A stretch of 64,000 nucleotides of DNA from Shewanella mangrovi (lineage in GTDB: Bacteria; Pseudomonadota; Gammaproteobacteria; Enterobacterales; Shewanellaceae), in assembly GCF_000753795.1 (NCBI RefSeq), contig NZ_JPEO01000017.1, positions 20,706 through 84,705 on the forward strand, in the 5' to 3' direction. Below the pieces are notes generated by a model. The model did not search any database, had not been told where the DNA came from, and worked only from the letters and a program-made list of their open reading frames with translations. A program made the translations under genes and the position numbers. Of the stretch, positions 1 to 8,402 are shown one piece after another. How positions within the stretch are numbered: the first letter of the stretch is position 1; the number at the start of each line of letters is the position of its first letter.

Positions 1-333
1 GAATTCTTCTTTAAACGCTTCAAATGAACCAAACGCTGCATTGATTGCGTCTGCAATCGCGCCAGTTGCTGCTGCGCCGCCGTTAGGGCTCAGGCAGTTC
101 CAGTAGAAAGTGTGGTTCCAAACTTGAGCTGCATTGTTGAATACGCCACCAGATGAAGCTTTGATGATCTCTTCCAGAGATTTACCTGCGAACTCTGTAC
201 CTTCAACCAGCTTGTTCAGGTTTACCACATAAGTGTTGTGGTGCTTACCGTAGTGGTACTCGATGGTTTCTTTAGAAATGTGTGGTTCCAGAGCGTCTTG
301 TGCATAGGGTAATGCGGGTAATTCGAAAGCCAT
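1..333 (-). CDS. sodB: Iron superoxide dismutase, 3' end cut by window start
   Basis: Encodes the N-terminal ~111 residues of a cytoplasmic Fe-type superoxide dismutase that converts superoxide to peroxide and oxygen. The start reads [20 protein letters not shown], followed by the family signature [14 protein letters not shown], which includes the first metal-binding histidine, and [11 protein letters not shown], which holds the second. These segments match SodB rather than the Mn enzyme. A GGAGAG ribosome site sits just upstream of the ATG. The reading frame runs off the left edge, so the third and fourth metal ligands (Asp, His) are not visible. It is divergent from grxD, the common Shewanella/Vibrio arrangement. 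Confidence 0.95.
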   Translation of the reverse strand, partial: MAFELPALPYAQDALEPHISKETIEYHYGKHHNTYVVNLNKLVEGTEFAGKSLEEIIKASSGGVFNNAAQVWNHTFYWNCLSPNGGAAATGAIADAINAAFGSFEAFKEEF

Positions 334-580
334 TGTAATCTCTCCATTGACTTGGTTAATCATGCTTGATGTTGCTCACTGCCAACTATTGTACTGATAA
401 AATTTGTGATGTGCATCATTGTTTGTATATAAATTATTGTTGTGTTTAAGTAAAAATATCGATTAATCCGATTAGTGAAGTCGATTAAAACCCTTACAAA
501 AGGTGTGTTTTTGTTGTGAGTGTGACTGACGTACAATATAGTCAAGTCATGATGTCGACTATGATAATTCAGGAAATCAA

Positions 581-916
581 ATGGAAACTGTAGACAAAAT
601 TAAACAGCAGATCGCTGAAAACCCAATCATCGTATACATGAAGGGTTCTCCAAAGTTACCAAGCTGTGGTTTCTCTTCACAGGTTGCGCAGATTATGATC
701 AACATGGGTGAGCAATTTGCCTTTGTTGATATTTTGCAGCATCCGGATATTCGTGCTGAACTGCCTAAATATGCAAATTGGCCGACATTCCCGCAATTGT
801 GGGTAGAAGGTGAACTGATTGGCGGTTGTGACATTATCACTGAAATGTATCAGAAAGGTGAGTTACAACCATTAATCAAAGAAACTGCCGCTAAATATAA
901 GAAAGACGCTGAATAA
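581..916 (+). CDS. grxD: Monothiol glutaredoxin Grx4
   Basis: A 111-residue monothiol glutaredoxin of the CGFS type, which binds and delivers [2Fe-2S] clusters (partner BolA) rather than reducing disulfides. The active-site motif CGFS is at about residues 30-33, preceded by the conserved MKGSP. The glutathione-binding WPTFPQLWV and GGCDI segments follow. Length and motif order are normal for GrxD. AGGA lies upstream of the ATG, and a strong terminator follows 17 bp after the stop. It is divergent from sodB across about 250 bp, so the two share a promoter region. Confidence 0.96.
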   Translation: METVDKIKQQIAENPIIVYMKGSPKLPSCGFSSQVAQIMINMGEQFAFVDILQHPDIRAELPKYANWPTFPQLWVEGELIGGCDIITEMYQKGELQPLIKETAAKYKKDAE

Positions 917-933
917 CTTTTTGTTATGTGGAT

Positions 934-964
934 AAAAAAGAGCCGATAGAGGCTCTTTTTTTAT
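934..964 (+). terminator. Rho-independent terminator after grxD
   Basis: Eleven-base stem (934-944 with 951-961), six-base loop, then a T run. It lies directly after the grxD stop. Confidence 0.9.
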
Positions 965-1530
965 ATGTGTTCTTTTATTGTAGTGGCGACATCTTTCGAT
1001 AACAAAAGTTCGGGAATAGATACTGTCGAGAAAGTATGCAAAATGAAAAAAATGTAATGGAATTGCGCTAAAAAGGTTGGTTCTTGAGTGTTTTTCCCAA
1101 GCAGAAATATAAATATCACTATATTTCAGTGTCTTATTTGTTTGCCTCTTGTGGGTGAGACGCTGCATTATTCAGCAGGGATAGAAAACTTTAGATTAAT
1201 TTACATATTTTTACAATTGAAGTTTTGCTATGTAAAGGTTAAATACGCAACAAAGCTTAACGCTTAATTTATGAACTTTCCTTGTAACAAAGGCGGATAA
1301 ATTAAACTAAAAGATAAATTAATAATCCATTTGTTTCCTTTGTTAAACCAATATAAAACATTTGCTCAACAATAGGTAAACGCCATTGGGTTAATGTAAA
1401 CAATTGTGGCTAATTGACGCAGGCTAAGAGTAACGACAGTATCTTTCCCGAACCGATTTTTGGTTTTGAATAAATATTAGAATTTCATGCGCTCAAGCGT
1501 GAAAACTACAAATGAAGTTGGGAGTTTTGG
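965..1530. other. Long AT-rich leader region before TonB receptor
   Basis: About 565 bp without a convincing gene. It is AT-rich and precedes the receptor gene, so it probably carries that gene's promoter and controls. I do not recognise a Fur box or riboswitch by eye. Confidence 0.5.
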
Positions 1531-4053
1531 ATGCTTAAAGTAAATAAGCTGTCGTCAGCAGTTAAGTGGTCATTGTTTGCCGCTGTTGCTACTGGCAGTG
1601 TATCTACAATGTCTGCATACGCTGCAGATGGCGATAAAGTTGAACGTATCGAAGTTACCGGTAGCCGTATTCAACGTCAGGATATGGAAACTGCTTCTCC
1701 AGTAACCTCTATCAGCGCTGAAGCAATTACTGCGCAAGGTTACACCTCTGTAGACCAACTGCTGCAAGACCAAACCTCAATGGCTGGTGCGGCTCTGGGC
1801 GCTACTTCTAACAATGGTTCAGGCGGTACTGCACAGGTTGACCTGCGTGGTATGGGCGCTCAGCGTACGCTAGTACTGTTGAATGGTCGCCGTATGGTGA
1901 GTTCAGGTACTGGTGCTGACAGCGCAGTGGATTTGACCACTATCCCTGTTGCTATGATCCAACGTGTTGAAATCCTGAAAGACGGCGCTTCAGCTGTTTA
2001 CGGTTCTGACGCGATTGCTGGTGTTGTGAACATCATCACCAAGAAAGACTTTGAAGGCTTCCAACTGGATGCTAAGTCTTCTACTACCGACAAAGGCGAC
2101 GGCCAGACTTATGAGCTGAGCGGCCTGTACGGTTTCAACACTGATAACGGTGGCAACTACACCATCGGTGCTGCATTCTCTAAGCGTAACGGCGTAATCC
2201 AAGGCGATCGTAACTGGGTGACTCCAGGCGCAAGTTCATTCATCCCTGAAGGTACTTTGGGTGGCATGCGTGCCGCTGCTGATGGTACTTGGTATGATCG
2301 TGACTACGGTTATGACTATACCCAAGACAGCTACTTCCAAACACCATCTAAGCGTTATAGCTTGTTTGCTAACATGACCCAAGAACTGGGTAATGACATG
2401 GTGTTGTCTGGTGAACTGCTGTACACCAAGCGTAAATCAAACCAACAGATGGCAGCTCAACCGGCTAACATCGATTTGGCTGTTTGTACTGACACCCTGA
2501 CCAGCAACTGCATCACACTTGATTCAGCAATGACTGCCGCTGGTATCACAGCTGATGATGGTGTTGTGAACTATCGTCGTCGTACTAACGAAGTTGGTCC
2601 ACGTATCTATTCTCAAGATACTGATACCTACCGCGCTTCTGTTGACCTGCAAGGTTATGCAAACGTTGGTAACGGTATGAACTGGGACGTGTCTTACACC
2701 TATGGTAAGAACGAAGCAACCAGCGGTACTGCGAACTCTATCAATGCAACTTGGATGGCGAACGCTATCTACGCAAACCAAGATGCATGGTTCTACGGCG
2801 GTGCAATCCCTGCTGAAGACGTTGATGCTATCAGCTACATGGAAACCAACAAAGGTGGCAACGAACAACACGACGTTCAAGCTAACCTGAGTGGCGATTT
2901 GTTCCAAGTTAGCGGTGGCGCAGTAAGCTTCGCAATCGGTGCTGAGTACCGTTACGAAGAAGGTTACTTCAACCCAGATCCAATCATCGTGGCTGGTGAA
3001 AGTACTGCAGCGCAACAAGACCCAACTAAAGGTCACTACGACGTACTGTCTTTCTACCAAGAAGTTAGCGTACCGTTCACTGAAAAGCTGACTGGTGATT
3101 TCGCCTTCCGTTACGACGAATACGATACATTCGGTAAAGCAACTACTTGGAAAGTGGGTCTGACTTACCGTGTAACTGATGACCTGATGTTGCGTGGTGT
3201 GACTGCAACTGGTTTCCGTGCACCTAACGTAAGCGAACTGTTTGGTGGTAACTCAGGTTCTTACGATTACCTGACAGATCCATGGGGTAACGAGCAAGAC
3301 GCACAGATCCTGACTAACTACTCTTCAGATCCAGATTTGAAACCAGAAGAGTCAGAATCATTCACGGCTGGTTTGGTTTACTCTCCAAGCTTCTTGGATG
3401 GTTTCTCAGCAACTGTCGATTACTGGAAATTCAACATCACTGACGCGATCACGCGCGTTGATGTTCAAGATAACCTGAACGCATGTTTCGGCGGTGATTC
3501 AGCAGCTTGTTCAGTGATCAACGTTACTGCTGACGGTGATTTGACTAACCTGACTGCAGCACTGACCAACGTTGGTACTGTGAAAACTAGTGGTGTTGAC
3601 ATCAACGTTAACTACAAGTTTGAAGCCTTGGGTCTGGATTGGGCCATCAACAACGATGCAACTTACCTGATCGGTTATGAGCAAGACGGTGTTGACTACG
3701 AAGGTACTGTGGACGGTAACTTTGGTGGTTATGCTAAATGGCGTAACAACCTAAGCATCACTGTTTCACAAGATGACTGGAGCGTTATGTACTACAACCG
3801 TTATATCGACTCTATGGACGACGAATATAACGAAGACGGTGTTGATTACGTAGATACTGCAGATAGCGTGTTCTATCACAACATCGTGGGTACTTACCAC
3901 TTCACTGATAACCTGAGCCTGTCTGCCGGTGTTAAAAACTTCACCGACGAGAAGCCATCATGGGTATCTAACGGTAGCGACGGCGGTACTTCTCCAGAAG
4001 TTTACGACGTAGTTGGTCGCCAAATTTACGGTAACGTAACTTACAAGTTCTAA
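1531..4053 (+). CDS. TonB-dependent outer-membrane receptor
   Basis: An 840-residue outer-membrane receptor that imports an unknown large ligand using TonB energy. An N-terminal signal peptide ends around SAYA (residue 31). A TonB-box-like IEVTGSRI follows, then the plug domain with the conserved LRGMGAQRTLVLLNGRRM and VEILKDGASAVYGSDAIAGVVNI. A 22-strand barrel follows and ends with the typical aromatic C-terminus NVTYKF. The plug with its GSRIQR start resembles the large Shewanella/Alteromonas family of peptide or carbohydrate receptors rather than classical siderophore receptors, but the ligand cannot be read from sequence. It stands alone, with a 565-bp leader and a strong terminator, suggesting separate and perhaps high expression. 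Codon use is strongly biased, as in abundant proteins. Confidence 0.9.
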   Translation: MLKVNKLSSAVKWSLFAAVATGSVSTMSAYAADGDKVERIEVTGSRIQRQDMETASPVTSISAEAITAQGYTSVDQLLQDQTSMAGAALGATSNNGSGGTAQVDLRGMGAQRTLVLLNGRRMVSSGTGADSAVDLTTIPVAMIQRVEILKDGASAVYGSDAIAGVVNIITKKDFEGFQLDAKSSTTDKGDGQTYELSGLYGFNTDNGGNYTIGAAFSKRNGVIQGDRNWVTPGASSFIPEGTLGGMRAAADGTWYDRDYGYDYTQDSYFQTPSKRYSLFANMTQELGNDMVLSGELLYTKRKSNQQMAAQPANIDLAVCTDTLTSNCITLDSAMTAAGITADDGVVNYRRRTNEVGPRIYSQDTDTYRASVDLQGYANVGNGMNWDVSYTYGKNEATSGTANSINATWMANAIYANQDAWFYGGAIPAEDVDAISYMETNKGGNEQHDVQANLSGDLFQVSGGAVSFAIGAEYRYEEGYFNPDPIIVAGESTAAQQDPTKGHYDVLSFYQEVSVPFTEKLTGDFAFRYDEYDTFGKATTWKVGLTYRVTDDLMLRGVTATGFRAPNVSELFGGNSGSYDYLTDPWGNEQDAQILTNYSSDPDLKPEESESFTAGLVYSPSFLDGFSATVDYWKFNITDAITRVDVQDNLNACFGGDSAACSVINVTADGDLTNLTAALTNVGTVKTSGVDINVNYKFEALGLDWAINNDATYLIGYEQDGVDYEGTVDGNFGGYAKWRNNLSITVSQDDWSVMYYNRYIDSMDDEYNEDGVDYVDTADSVFYHNIVGTYHFTDNLSLSAGVKNFTDEKPSWVSNGSDGGTSPEVYDVVGRQIYGNVTYKF

Positions 4054-4080
4054 TTTGATTTATTAAATTAGTAACACATA

Positions 4081-4110
4081 AAAATCCCCGGCTTGCCGGG
4101 GATTTTTTTA
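4081..4110 (+). terminator. Terminator after TonB receptor
   Basis: A ten-base stem (AAATCCCCGG with CCGGGGATTT), four-base loop and T run. The A run on the other side may let it also serve the convergent gloA gene. Confidence 0.9.
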
Positions 4111-4132
4111 TACTCAATAAGCACGTCAGCGA

Positions 4133-4543
4133 TTAACCTAAACCTTGCTCCGCTGAACGCATCTGGATCAGCTCGATTTTATAACCGTCAGGATCTTCCA
4201 CAAAAGCAATCTCTGTGGTGCCGCCAGCAACAGGGCCGGGCGCTCGGACAACTTTACCGCCAGCCGCCGCAATTGCTTCACAACGGGCGTAGATATCGGC
4301 TTCACCAATGGCAATATGACCGAAGGCATTGCCCATATCGTACTGTTCGGTACCCCAGTTATAGGTAAGTTCGATAACGGCCGCACCTGAACTTTCTTCA
4401 CCATAGCCGACAAATGCCAAACTGTATTTGTACTGTGGATTTTCTGATTGACGTAGTAACTTCATCCCCATCACTTGGGTATAAAATTCGATACTCTTCT
4501 CTAAGTTACCTACGCGGATCATGGTGTGTAGTACTTGTGACAT
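4133..4543 (-). CDS. gloA: Lactoylglutathione lyase (glyoxalase I)
   Basis: A 136-residue glyoxalase I that isomerises the hemithioacetal of methylglyoxal and glutathione to S-lactoylglutathione. It has the two tandem VOC modules of the Ni-type bacterial enzyme. Visible metal ligands are His6 (LHTMIRV), a Glu in VIELTYNWG, a His in FGHIAI and a Glu in YKIELIQ. The active-site hallmark TYNWG is intact, and length is normal. GGAG sits nine bases before the ATG. It converges with the TonB receptor gene. Confidence 0.96.
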   Translation of the reverse strand: MSQVLHTMIRVGNLEKSIEFYTQVMGMKLLRQSENPQYKYSLAFVGYGEESSGAAVIELTYNWGTEQYDMGNAFGHIAIGEADIYARCEAIAAAGGKVVRAPGPVAGGTTEIAFVEDPDGYKIELIQMRSAEQGLG

Positions 4544-4750
4544 TACGAGATTAACTCCTTAAGTTTACCTAACCGCCATTGAAAGAAGAGGGCGGTGCGC
4601 TAAGACGGATGATTAGGCATTTGTTCCCTATCGCATTTGACAATAAAAGCATGCTTTGTGGGTCACAAAAATAGCATCGCGTCGTTGAATTTAAATAGTG
4701 GTGATTAATAATGATTTTAAACCTAACCTAGCGACAAGCAGGAGACAAGT

Positions 4751-4834
4751 ATGTCATCAGAAATGAAATTAGCTTTAGGCACCACAGTAGGTATCGCACT
4801 GGTATTTATCGTGATGATTATTCAAATCTTCTGA
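4751..4834 (+). CDS. ynhF: YnhF-like single-span membrane mini-protein
   Basis: A 27-residue ORF preceded by AGGAG at good spacing and followed at once by a strong terminator, so it is a genuine transcription unit. The protein starts MSSEMKLALGTT and continues as one hydrophobic helix ending IIQIF. The start resembles the E. coli mini-protein YnhF (MSTDLKFSLVTT), an inner-membrane protein of unknown role. The symbol is given on that resemblance only. It lies between gloA (divergent) and a non-coding stretch. Confidence 0.75.
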   Translation: MSSEMKLALGTTVGIALVFIVMIIQIF

Positions 4835-4851
4835 TCAAGCCAAGTAAAGAA

Positions 4852-4882
4852 AAATCCGCCTTCTTTGGGCGGATTTCTTTTT
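4852..4882 (+). terminator. Terminator after ynhF-like gene
   Basis: Nine-base stem AAATCCGCC with GGCGGATTT, then a T-rich tail, 18 bp after the stop. Confidence 0.85.
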
Positions 4883-5163
4883 GGTAGCCTATCACCTTAC
4901 TCTTCTGGATAGACCTTCTGTTTGTAGGCACATTATATCCACTAAAAGCAATCTCGCTCAGTGAGTGAGTGAGTAGAATCCTTGATATTGAAGGCTATAT
5001 CGGTAGATATGGTGATTATAATCCATTACAAAAATTTTGTTTTTTGCAATGATAGCTAATTTTGACGCCAAATAATCGGAAATATCGCCTGATATCCTTT
5101 ACAAAAAACAAAACAAATAGACCCTATATCTCAACCTAACATTGTATTCCAAAGCTATCAATT
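4883..5163. other. Non-coding AT-rich stretch
   Basis: No credible gene is seen. It contains a palindrome ACAAAAATTTTGT near 5030 and a short GTGA run near 4960. It marks the border between core genes and the accessory zone. Confidence 0.5.
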
Positions 5164-5187
5164 AAAAGGCCACAGCGGTGGCCTTTT
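5164..5187. terminator. Hairpin terminator
   Basis: AAAAGGCCAC / GTGGCCTTTT stem with a three-base loop and T run. It can act for the minus-strand stump that ends at 5201 because the stem is flanked by A and T runs on both sides. Confidence 0.75.
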
Positions 5188-5200
5188 TGGTACCTAAAAC

Positions 5201-5446
5201 TCAATTCTGCAGGCGTTCAAACAACTCACCCATGAACTCAGAGCAGTATGGCAGTTGAGTTTTGGTGGTTTCACTGGCGAGTAAGCGCTGCGAACTGTCG
5301 ATATTCAACTTAAACAAGCGGTACATTTCATAGTATTGGCTGGCCAGTCTATGCTCGGCCACGCGCAGCAGCGGGTAAACCTGTTCTATTGAGCGGCGCA
5401 TCATTTCTACGTGGTGCCACAGCATCGATAGCTGATACAGCTCTAA
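5201..5446 (-). pseudogene. C-terminal stump of an unknown (perhaps TetR-type) regulator
   Basis: An open frame of about 81 codons that begins straight after an in-frame TAG and ends in a normal stop followed by a terminator. The helical sequence (MLWHHVEMMRRSIEQVYPL, then YYEMYRLFKLNI) looks like the C-terminal ligand domain of a TetR-like regulator, but this is weak recognition. No start codon with a ribosome site precedes it and there is no DNA-binding domain, so it is read as a truncated gene. Three operator-like palindromes lie just upstream, which fits a formerly autoregulated repressor. It could also be an unrelated small protein. Confidence 0.35.
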
Positions 5447-5489
5447 CTAACACCGATTGACATAAAACACCCCAAGAAAGGCCAGTTAT

Positions 5490-5573
5490 GTATCTGAATA
5501 TCGATACGCGAAATAACTTTATGTATCTATATAAGGATACAATACCACAATTAACGTATCTCAATATGAATAC
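5490..5573. promoter_or_regulatory. Three 18-bp palindromes spaced exactly 33 bp
   Basis: GTATCT-N7-GATAC at 5490-5507 and 5523-5540, and a third copy at 5556-5573 whose right arm reads AATAC. Starts are exactly 33 bp apart, about three helical turns, so all face the same side of the DNA. They could be an operator array or iterons. They lie upstream of the minus-strand regulator stump and before a TnpB relic. Confidence 0.6.
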
Positions 5574-5649
5574 ACTTATTCAATAGGCTTAAATGCACTG
5601 GCTTATTGCTGCGGTATTCCTTCGGCCAGTGCCCTCTTGTACTGGCTGA

Positions 5650-5979
5650 CTGGCCAAGGCGCAGGGTAAACATCTGGTCAAAATCGACCGATGGTTTGCT
5701 AGCTCCAAGACCTGCTCCTGCTGCGACCATAAGGTAGATTCTCTTCCTCTAGCGATACGTTTCTGGACATGCGCGTTCTATCATACGGAACATGACCGTT
5801 ACATCAATGCTGCGATTAATACTGGTCAACTGGCTACTATAAAAATACGAGCCGAAGGACTGTCGGTTTCTGCCAATGGAGGCTTGCGTAAGCCAAGCCA
5901 ATTCACGTACTGGCAGCTGCCTAAGAAGTTGGAAGCCTCCCCGTCAGGGGGGGGAGTTGTCACCGCTGTTGTGCGTTAA
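5650..5979 (+). pseudogene. Decayed TnpB (IS200/IS605 OrfB) C-terminus
   Basis: An open frame matching the C-terminal part of an IS605-type TnpB, the RNA-guided nuclease ancestor of Cas12. Visible are DRWFASSKTCSCCDHK (zinc-finger first half) and HTEHDRYINAAIN (RuvC-III-like HDRDxNAA). The second zinc pair, normally CPxC, reads CAFY, so one cysteine is lost. The catalytic Asp of DRD is replaced by Tyr. The N-terminal two thirds, including the first RuvC motifs, are absent. A GC-rich hairpin at 5936-5956 (CCTCCCCGTCAGGGGGGGG region) may be the old right end. Non-functional. Confidence 0.8.
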
Positions 5980-6085
5980 AAATTTGCAACGACACCTTCT
6001 AGGCTGACCATTTGGTTTTAAATAATTGCCCACTTGGTTTTCGGTGTGCAATAATTAACATGTTAGACCATGTGGAGGGAGCGTA

Positions 6086-6541
6086 ATGACCGGTACATTT
6101 CGCGAATTTAATTTGCCAGCCAAAGCACCTTTGAGCATTTGGCAGAAGATTGGCTTACCTGCTGGGGAAGGGTCAAAGCTTAATGACGCGATCCGTAAAG
6201 GTTTCGGCATGGGCGTTGTGGCGTCTCTGGCTAAAGAGATTGATTGGCCTATTACCAACCTCATCAATGTGGTCGGCGTAAGCCAAACTACGTTCAACCG
6301 CCAGGTTAAAGCGCGCAATCGTTTAGGGGCACCGCAAAGTGAAGCTTTGGCTCGACTCGTGCGCGTGATTGAAGCGGTTACTACGATGATGGAAGGTGAA
6401 CGGGAGCAAGCCATTCAATGGCTGAATGAACCTGCGGTCGCGCTTGGCAATAAAAAGCCGATGGAAATGCTTTCTTCGGAATCGGGTACCGTTGACGTAA
6501 TCAAACTCATCCATCGTTTAATGCATGGTGTGTACTTTTGA
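6086..6541 (+). CDS. Xre/MbcA/ParS-type antitoxin
   Basis: A 151-residue antitoxin of the Xre-RES toxin-antitoxin class (DUF2384). It has an N-terminal helical region, a helix-turn-helix around residues 55-75 (ITNLINVVGVSQTTFNRQVK), and a C-terminal MbcA/ParS-like segment with EREQAIQWLNEPAVALGNKKPMEML that neutralises the toxin. Its stop overlaps the start of the toxin gene, so the two are translationally coupled. It is expected to bind its own promoter. A GGAGGG ribosome site lies before the ATG. Confidence 0.9.
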   Translation: MTGTFREFNLPAKAPLSIWQKIGLPAGEGSKLNDAIRKGFGMGVVASLAKEIDWPITNLINVVGVSQTTFNRQVKARNRLGAPQSEALARLVRVIEAVTTMMEGEREQAIQWLNEPAVALGNKKPMEMLSSESGTVDVIKLIHRLMHGVYF

Positions 6542-6990
6542 TTGCGTACCGCATTACTCATAAACGCTATTTCGCGTCTGCGTGGGACGGGCAGAGTACA
6601 TCTCTCAATGGTGGCCGCTGGAACTCAGTGGGTACCCCGATGGTGTACACCTCTCCCTCGTTGTCGCTGGCATTGCTTGAAATTATGGTGCATCTGCATT
6701 TTCCGCGCAATTTTGACCATTTTGCGGTGCTTCAACTTACGCTGGATGACAGTGAGATCATGACGTTGCCTGCGGCAAGTCTGACGGGTGACTGGATTGC
6801 CGATCAATCACACACTCGCAGCATCGGGGATGCGTTTATTGCTTTAAACGCTGCCGCAGGCCTGTTGGTACCGTCAGGTATTGTCGGCACCGAGCAAAAC
6901 CTTCTTATCAACCCCAATCATTCCGTTGTCTTAAACGCGCTGCCGGATGCAAAGCTTGTAGATTTCAGGTTAGATCCACGCCTAAGTTAA
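6538..6990 (+). CDS. RES-domain toxin
   Basis: A 150-residue RES toxin, a family known to degrade NAD+ or ADP-ribosylate targets. Recognisable parts are the N-terminal YRITHKRY, the LNGGRWNSVGTPMVY segment, the conserved catalytic-site Glu in LALLEIMVHL and a C-terminal serine-containing region. The gene starts with TTG at 6538, overlapping the antitoxin stop by four bases. The rare start plus coupling would keep toxin output below antitoxin. Length is normal and no damage is visible, so the pair is probably active. Confidence 0.9.
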   Translation: MIAYRITHKRYFASAWDGQSTSLNGGRWNSVGTPMVYTSPSLSLALLEIMVHLHFPRNFDHFAVLQLTLDDSEIMTLPAASLTGDWIADQSHTRSIGDAFIALNAAAGLLVPSGIVGTEQNLLINPNHSVVLNALPDAKLVDFRLDPRLS

Positions 6991-6997
6991 TCACTTC

Positions 6998-7228
6998 TCA
7001 GAATAGCCAGCTGCTCGCCGTCACCCATACAAAGCGGAAAAGTAAGGTTGGATTAACGTCGAAGTGTTGAGACAACTTCGCAATGTGTTCTCTGGTCTGG
7101 TTCTTTTTGCCAGCTAACACCTGTGACACCATGCTTTTATTGCCGATTTCATTCTCAAAATGAGTGGTATTTAAGCCGTACTGAACCATCAGCACGTTTA
7201 ACATGGCGACCGCTGGATCAATCTCGTC
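6998..7228 (-). pseudogene. HigA-like antitoxin C-terminal stump
   Basis: An open frame after an in-frame TAG encodes DEIDPAVAMLNVLMVQYGL and a helix-turn-helix with GNKSMVSQVLAGKKNQT and HIAKLSQHFDVNPTLLF. This is the C-terminal half of HigA-type antitoxins. The N-terminal half and the HigB toxin are missing, and the end has drifted (FVWVTASSWLF). It sits tail to tail with the RES toxin gene. Confidence 0.7.
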
Positions 7229-7309
7229 CTATATAAATTGTCATATTTCCGCATTTGAAAGGTGTCGTATTTTTGCTTACATATATAGAATGTTCTAAGG
7301 AGGTGCTAG

Positions 7310-7711
7310 ATGACGATACGAGACAGAATTCAGACAAGAGTGAAACGCTCAAAGCGTTGCGTTTTTCTGCGCTCTGACTTTAAAGACATTGCAGACTATG
7401 ACCAAGTCGGCCGAGGACTTAAAAAACTTACCAGTGACGGTTTATTGATGAAAATTGGCTATGGTCTTTATGTCAGAACGAGGGTGAATAGTCTTACAGG
7501 GAAGCTGATGCCGGATAATGACACAGGCGCTGATGGAGTGCTGATTGAAGCGTTGGAACGACTGGGTGTTGATTACACATTTGATAACCTATCTAGCATG
7601 TACTTTTCTGGTAAGAGTACTCAAATTCCTGCGAATATTAAGATTACTCCCAAAAGTCCCCGTTTCACTCGTAAAATTTCTATAGGGAAACAACGTGTCA
7701 ACGAAGTTTGA
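7310..7711 (+). CDS. DUF6088 / AbiEi-like antitoxin-type protein
   Basis: A 133-residue protein with RSKRCVFLRSDFKDIADYDQ followed by KKLTSDGLLMKIGYGLYVRT, a winged-helix segment typical of the AbiEi-like (DUF6088) family. Members usually sit beside a nucleotidyltransferase toxin in type IV systems. No such partner gene is found here, so it is an orphan. AAGGAGG directly precedes the ATG. The gene is followed by the first copy of the 53-nt-spaced repeat. Confidence 0.75.
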   Translation: MTIRDRIQTRVKRSKRCVFLRSDFKDIADYDQVGRGLKKLTSDGLLMKIGYGLYVRTRVNSLTGKLMPDNDTGADGVLIEALERLGVDYTFDNLSSMYFSGKSTQIPANIKITPKSPRFTRKISIGKQRVNEV

Positions 7712-7808
7712 TAGTGCCTGAAACTCTTATTCGAAATTCACCTGATACAGTCGACGTTCTAACACGCTTTTGGCCACCGACTAGTCGGAAACCTGTATAG
7801 CACGTTTC

Positions 7809-7881
7809 TGCCCCGTTGTGAGCTAGCGAAGATCTTGGTCTCCATAGAATCCATTCGCAAGTTAGCCAAATTTTTGTAATG
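7809..7881 (+). repeat. Cassette-border-like repeat, copy A
   Basis: Box 1 TGCCCCGTTGTGAGCTAGC starts at 7809 and box 2 TTAGCCAAATTTTTGTAATG at 7862, exactly 53 nt later. The centre holds a possible GCGAA/TTCGC stem. It lies between the AbiEi-like gene and an unknown gene. Confidence 0.75.
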
Positions 7882-7926
7882 CGATTAAGTTAAGTTTATT
7901 TCGTTCGATAAGAGCTAAAGAGGTTT

Positions 7927-8271
7927 ATGTCAATTTATGAATGTGAATGCATGGAGCCCAGACTTTGGGATTGCGAAGACAAAGGCACGTACTTAGGTCT
8001 TGATATGACGGATAGTCGTTACGGCGACGTCTGGCTTTACCAATGCCCAAATTGTGCCAAACACTGGCTGTTCTACCGAATTGAATATCCTTCATTTTCA
8101 AAATCTGGTCGTTGGTTTAGAACGGTTTTATCGGAAAATAATAGTGATAATATAAAGCCAGAGGATGCAGAATCACTAATGAATGCATCGTCATATCGCA
8201 TTGTTGGCGGCAGTTATTATGAATCACCGGGAATAATTCTTACAGGAACATCCAAGTTGCCTTTTGACTAA
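7927..8271 (+). CDS. Unknown protein with paired cysteines
   Basis: A 114-residue protein I do not recognise. It has CEC near the start and CPNCAKHW at about residue 40, which may bind a metal. It is rich in aromatic residues and has no signal peptide or membrane helix. AAAGAGG lies before the ATG. It is flanked on both sides by copies A and B of the 53-nt-spaced repeat, like cargo of a cassette. Confidence 0.7.
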   Translation: MSIYECECMEPRLWDCEDKGTYLGLDMTDSRYGDVWLYQCPNCAKHWLFYRIEYPSFSKSGRWFRTVLSENNSDNIKPEDAESLMNASSYRIVGGSYYESPGIILTGTSKLPFD

Positions 8272-8273
8272 TT

Positions 8274-8346
8274 TGTCCCATTCGTGGTTATGAGCTCGGC
8301 TATCTGTCTCCAGAAGACCGCATCTATTGACCGAATTTTAATTATG
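8274..8346 (+). repeat. Cassette-border-like repeat, copy B
   Basis: Box 1 TGTCCCATTCGTGGTTA starts at 8274 and box 2 TTGACCGAATTTTAATTATG at 8327, a 53-nt offset. The box 2 extension CTACAGAGTAACGACTC resembles copies D and E. Confidence 0.75.
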
Positions 8347-8402
8347 CTACAGAGTAACGACTCTAACGATAGCGATTGACTAGTCAAATGAAAGGTGAAG
8401 GC

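Noticed and set aside
2524..3060. 178-codon ORF opposite the TonB receptor gene
   Set aside because: Shadow frame of a strongly codon-biased gene; no ribosome site and no recognisable domain.
4960..4975. Short GTGA repeat (about four units)
   Set aside because: Too short to be a meaningful tandem array.
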